Source: a virus
Virus record (IMG/VR): IMGVR_UViG_3300046808_000083
Coordinates: 1-23,215 of that record
Direction: 5' to 3' (one strand)
DNA length: 23,215 nucleotides
Position numbers and translations under genes: made by a program. The notes under the pieces were generated by a model. That model ran no database searches and was not told where the DNA came from. It was given only the letters and a program-made list of their open reading frames with translations. This document shows, piece after piece, positions 20,676 to 23,215 of the stretch (positions within the stretch are counted from its first letter, which is position 1; the number at the start of each line of letters is the position of its first letter).

Positions 20676-20690
20676 CAAATACTGTACACT
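20662..20690 (+). promoter_or_regulatory. Sigma70 promoter of the ParB-like gene
   Basis: TTGACA (20662-20667, within the last codons of the 81-aa gene), 17-base spacer, TACACT (20685-20690, four of six). Predicted +1 is near 20697, the first base of a hairpin. Confidence 0.65.
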
Positions 20691-20694
20691 GAAT

Positions 20695-20730
20695 AATGTG
20701 AGTAGTGGATGGACTGCTACTCACATTTTT
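20695..20730 (+). terminator. Hairpin with T-run, terminator and/or 5' stabiliser
   Basis: TGTGAGTAG (20697-20705) pairs with CTACTCACA (20717-20725), and two outer A-T pairs are possible. TTTTT (20726-20730) follows. For transcripts coming from the 81-aa gene it is an intrinsic terminator. For transcripts starting at the promoter just upstream it would be the extreme 5' end, too early to terminate. Confidence 0.65.
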
Positions 20731-20754
20731 AACCGGGCTAATAGAGAGCCCATT
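20697..20754 (+). promoter_or_regulatory. Structured 5' leader, copy 2
   Basis: After the hairpin at 20697-20725 comes CCGGGC (20733-20738) ... GAGCCCATT (20746-20754), with GGGCT pairing to AGCCC over a 7-base loop. The ATG follows 20 bases later (19 in copy 1). The matching order of +1 hairpin, CCGGGC/GAGCCCATT hairpin, SD and ATG suggests shared regulation. Confidence 0.6.
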
Positions 20755-20774
20755 TCATTATAGGAAATATAAAC

Positions 20775-21848
20775 ATGAAAACACTAAAGTTAGTAAAAGA
20801 CTATAATAGTCTACTCCAAACCACACCAACCGGCGTACCTGGCAGCACAGTGGTTCTTAATGCAGAACTTGCAGATATCCTAGAACTACAGCCACACTAT
20901 CTACAACGTGATGAAAGCCTGCGTATCAAGAAGATGGCACCTATTTTCCGCCGTGGTGTTCCAACATTATATAATTTTGCCGCAATCAATATCACAGAAG
21001 AATTTGACCTAGAAGTAGGTGGTGATGTGATTCCTGTGAAGCCCGGCATGCATCTCTGTGATGGACACACAAGACGTTTGTTCTTTAAGATGTATCCTGA
21101 TGCACAGCCCAACCATCCGGTTATTGTTACTGTGTACAGTGTGGACAATGCAGAAGCATACAAAGCCATTTATAATGCCTATGACAGTGCAGACAGCGTT
21201 GAAGTGGTAGCACATAAAATTCAAGGTGCATTCCGCGCATTGGGCATTCTAGATAAAGTAACTAGTCCTAAACTGAAAACTGGTGGCATTGGCACTGCAA
21301 TTGGTATTGCCTATCCTGGTGACCACAGAGACAGCATTGCGGATAAGGTCAGCTTCTTTAAGGATGAAATCCTACTGCTGGATAGTCTAAATGTATTCAG
21401 TCCCAATGACAAGGATCTCAAGTTTCAAACACTGTGGGCTGCTGCTCTAATGCTAGCAAAAATGTATAACACTAGTACAGATACACCCACATATGCACGT
21501 ATGATCAGTTTCCTACAAGGCATTGCACGTATCCGCAGTGATGATCTACAGTGTGGTGATACCAAGTGGGATGGTCTTACTGCAATGTTGTATGAAGTAT
21601 TCAATCCTGGTAAAAAGAATTGGATTCCAGAAGGCGCATTGCGTAAAACCAGTTTTGCTACCATTGATGCACAAATGAACTTCTTCTTGTATGCAATGAT
21701 TGAATTGTACATGAATGACAAGAAGTTGGACAAGACCAAAGGATTTAAACCTAAGTTTTGGAACAATTATGTCAGTGATGTAACAGATCAAGAAGTAGGC
21801 TATTACCGCGCTACCAAAGAAATGCTACGTGACATTTATTCTCTGTAA
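20775..21848 (+). CDS. ParB/Srx-like protein with DGHTR motif (357 aa)
   Basis: The ATG at 20775 follows AGGAA. Residues about 25-135 look like a ParB/sulfiredoxin-type domain: a 'LQPHYLQRDESLRIKKMAPI' segment (38-57), then 'GMHLCDGHTRRLFFKMYP' (91-108) with the DGHTR signature that stands for the GxHR/DGxHR motif of the fold, then 'VIVTVYSVDNAEA'. Residues 135-357 are helical and unknown. Such domains bind nucleotides and may act as CTPase, nuclease or kinase-like modules. In marine phages DGHTR proteins occur without a partner ParA. It has its own promoter and leader, and converges on terL with a five-base gap. A regulatory or DNA-metabolism role is likely. Confidence 0.72.
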   Translation: MKTLKLVKDYNSLLQTTPTGVPGSTVVLNAELADILELQPHYLQRDESLRIKKMAPIFRRGVPTLYNFAAINITEEFDLEVGGDVIPVKPGMHLCDGHTRRLFFKMYPDAQPNHPVIVTVYSVDNAEAYKAIYNAYDSADSVEVVAHKIQGAFRALGILDKVTSPKLKTGGIGTAIGIAYPGDHRDSIADKVSFFKDEILLLDSLNVFSPNDKDLKFQTLWAAALMLAKMYNTSTDTPTYARMISFLQGIARIRSDDLQCGDTKWDGLTAMLYEVFNPGKKNWIPEGALRKTSFATIDAQMNFFLYAMIELYMNDKKLDKTKGFKPKFWNNYVSDVTDQEVGYYRATKEMLRDIYSL

Positions 21849-21853
21849 TTAGG

Positions 21854-23092
21854 TTAACGTAACCGGCCAGCACCTCTTACACTGGGTAATGTGCTGGCTT
21901 TTACATTCATTTGCATTGGGAAGAGCTTGTGCGTAACGTAACGCACAGCGTCTGCCATATGGTCATACCCACTGTCTTTATCAGGTTGGCGTGTGCCTTC
22001 CTTGTAGGTCCATTTGACCATTGTTTCTCTGATACCTTTGCATTTGGGATCTATCAACAAACGTCTTTCTCCACTGCTGTTACACAATAGTCCATTCACA
22101 CTGGCAATAGCATCAGCTACTGGTGGATTGGCTGCATCAGTTACTACTTTAAATCCAGCATTGTGTAGAATGATATGGTCACTGATACCATTGCTGTTGG
22201 TGTTTAATCTTTTGCCTGTGGCATCTGGATAAACATAAATTTGGCGGTTAAAGCCATAACGCAATCTAATTTCTTCACACAGCTCATTGGTATTACTACT
22301 GTAAATTGCTATTTCATCAAAGAAGTGTAGTCCCTTTTCAGTGCGTGTGGCAATTGCAGCACTAATGGGACTGGTGTTGAAGTCACAGCCAATGTGTATG
22401 GGCGTGTAATCTTCAATGCCTGGATGTGTTGCAATGTTTTCTTCAGTATATGCATAAAATATAACACCTGCGTAGTTAACAAATTGGGCAAGGTACTCCT
22501 GCTCAAATTCACGTTGACCCATGTCACGTTTAGCAGCTTCAATTTCTTCATGTGGAACATTACCACCATCCAATGTGGTGTACTGCCAACTCTGCCAATC
22601 CTCTAGAGTTTTAGCATTGTTCCACAAGTCAAAGAACCAATTGCCCATGCCTTTGGGTGTGCCAATGAACAGTGCGTGACCACCTCTGTCACTGAGTGTG
22701 GGACGCAATACCATATGCCATGCTGCCTTGTCAATGTCTGCACACTCATCCATTACTATGAAGTCATACTTGCCACCACGCAATGCATCAAAGTTATCAG
22801 CACTACGCAGTGTGATTTTACTGCCATTGACTAAGGTTACAGTAAGATCAGTTTCATTGATCTTCTTAACCCAGCGGCGTTCTATCAGCATTGATTTGAG
22901 GTCATCCCACAGCACATTCTTAACCTGTTTGTAGGTTGGTGCTACTGCTAGAATGCGTTGATTAGGAAAACGTGCAAATTTAGCCATCTCATTGATACTG
23001 AGATAGCTCTTGCCAAAGCGCCTTCCAGCACTAACGCACTTAAATCTTACTGTGCTGTCACTGATACGCTGCTGAGGTTCAGTTAACTTCAT
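21854..23092 (-). CDS. terL: Terminase large subunit (412 aa)
   Basis: Residues 21-29 (SAGRRFGKS) are the Walker A loop; 111-116 (FIVMDE) are Walker B with the catalytic Glu. 'GTP' at 144-146 is motif C (coupling). The C-terminal RNase H-type nuclease shows D237 (GCDFN), D290 (YPDATG) and D381 (HMADAVRY). The protein is short for TerL (often 450-600 aa) but both domains are complete. It packages DNA into the prohead through the portal. The start overlaps the upstream membrane protein stop (ATGA). Unusually, the portal gene is not next: a 5-kb plus-strand block lies between. No small terminase is visible inside the window; it may lie to the right. Confidence 0.95.
   Translation of the reverse strand: MKLTEPQQRISDSTVRFKCVSAGRRFGKSYLSINEMAKFARFPNQRILAVAPTYKQVKNVLWDDLKSMLIERRWVKKINETDLTVTLVNGSKITLRSADNFDALRGGKYDFIVMDECADIDKAAWHMVLRPTLSDRGGHALFIGTPKGMGNWFFDLWNNAKTLEDWQSWQYTTLDGGNVPHEEIEAAKRDMGQREFEQEYLAQFVNYAGVIFYAYTEENIATHPGIEDYTPIHIGCDFNTSPISAAIATRTEKGLHFFDEIAIYSSNTNELCEEIRLRYGFNRQIYVYPDATGKRLNTNSNGISDHIILHNAGFKVVTDAANPPVADAIASVNGLLCNSSGERRLLIDPKCKGIRETMVKWTYKEGTRQPDKDSGYDHMADAVRYVTHKLFPMQMNVKASTLPSVRGAGRLR
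21866..21902 (+). terminator. Possible terminator of the ParB-like gene, inside the 3' end of terL
   Basis: GCCAGCAC (21866-21873) pairs with GTGCTGGC (21891-21898) across a 17-base loop, followed by TTTT. It lies in the last codons of terL on the other strand. The short T-run and long loop make it only moderately strong. A smaller hairpin (GGTTA/TAACC, 21852-21864) precedes it. Confidence 0.5.
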
Positions 23093-23215
23093 TTAAGCGT
23101 TAGTGTATTCTTATTTGACTTGCGTTCTTGGATTTCATTACCAAAGCCAACTAGGCCTGCAATGACAGTTAATGGTAATGCCCACCAACTCAAATGTCCA
23201 GCAAAGTGAGCCCAC
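23089..23215 (-). CDS. C-terminal part of a small membrane protein, holin-like (partial)
   Basis: A frame without stop enters from the right edge and ends with a TGA overlapping the terL start (ATGA). The visible 41 residues are WAHFAGHLSWWALPLTVIAG, then LVGFGNEIQERKS, then a polar end (NKNTLTLK). The middle is a hydrophobic membrane segment followed by a charged tail. The 'HF-GH--WWALP--I--G---G-E' pattern resembles small membrane proteins annotated as holins near terL in marine phages. The N-terminus lies outside the window, so the holin call is tentative. Confidence 0.6.
   Translation of the reverse strand, partial: WAHFAGHLSWWALPLTVIAGLVGFGNEIQERKSNKNTLTLK

Overview
The window is a stretch of a tailed-phage genome with a lambda-like (siphovirus) morphogenesis module. 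The DNA is moderately AT-rich and very tightly packed, with ATGA, TAATG and TAATATG gene junctions. The mix of parts (a small TerL, an HK97-type capsid protein, a neck protein with an EF-hand loop, 'NLYYT-AR' fibre repeats, an FkbM methyltransferase and many tiny accessory proteins) resembles uncultured marine siphoviruses. The host cannot be named from the sequence. The near-consensus sigma70 promoters suggest a Gram-negative bacterium.

Layout. Almost everything on the minus strand is virion assembly, transcribed right to left. The order is: a partial membrane protein at the right edge (holin-like?), TerL (21854-23092), then after an interruption portal (14621-16666), scaffold candidate, major capsid protein, head-tail adaptor with EF-hand loop, tail terminator candidate, and major tail protein followed by a strong intrinsic terminator. 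Next come a small unknown protein, an overlapping hidden 58-residue ORF, and a tail assembly chaperone pair joined by a -1 frameshift at GGGAAAC. The run ends with a gp10-like protein, tape measure, two distal-tail proteins, a GNAT acetyltransferase, a gpJ-like tail tip, a small fibre-type chaperone, an unknown protein and a repeat-rich fibre that runs off the left edge.

Interruption. Between terL and portal, genes that are usually neighbours, lies a 5-kb block on the plus strand (about 16.77-21.85 kb). Its left half is one operon of small unknown genes plus an FkbM methyltransferase, driven by one promoter at 16767. Its right half is a series of separately promoted units: a likely non-coding RNA (about 19800-19911) with a perfect TTGACA/TATAAT promoter and its own terminator, a lipoprotein gene of 'moron' type, an 81-residue protein, and a ParB/Srx-like DGHTR protein. 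The last two genes carry matching structured 5' leaders. This block is the most novel part of the window: it looks like an early or host-interaction region with its own RNA-level control, embedded in the late structural genes.

There is no gene-free stretch longer than 300 bases. The largest gaps are the divergent promoter region at 16667-16826 and the ncRNA region at 19770-19972. No tRNA, IS element, integrase or CRISPR array was seen.
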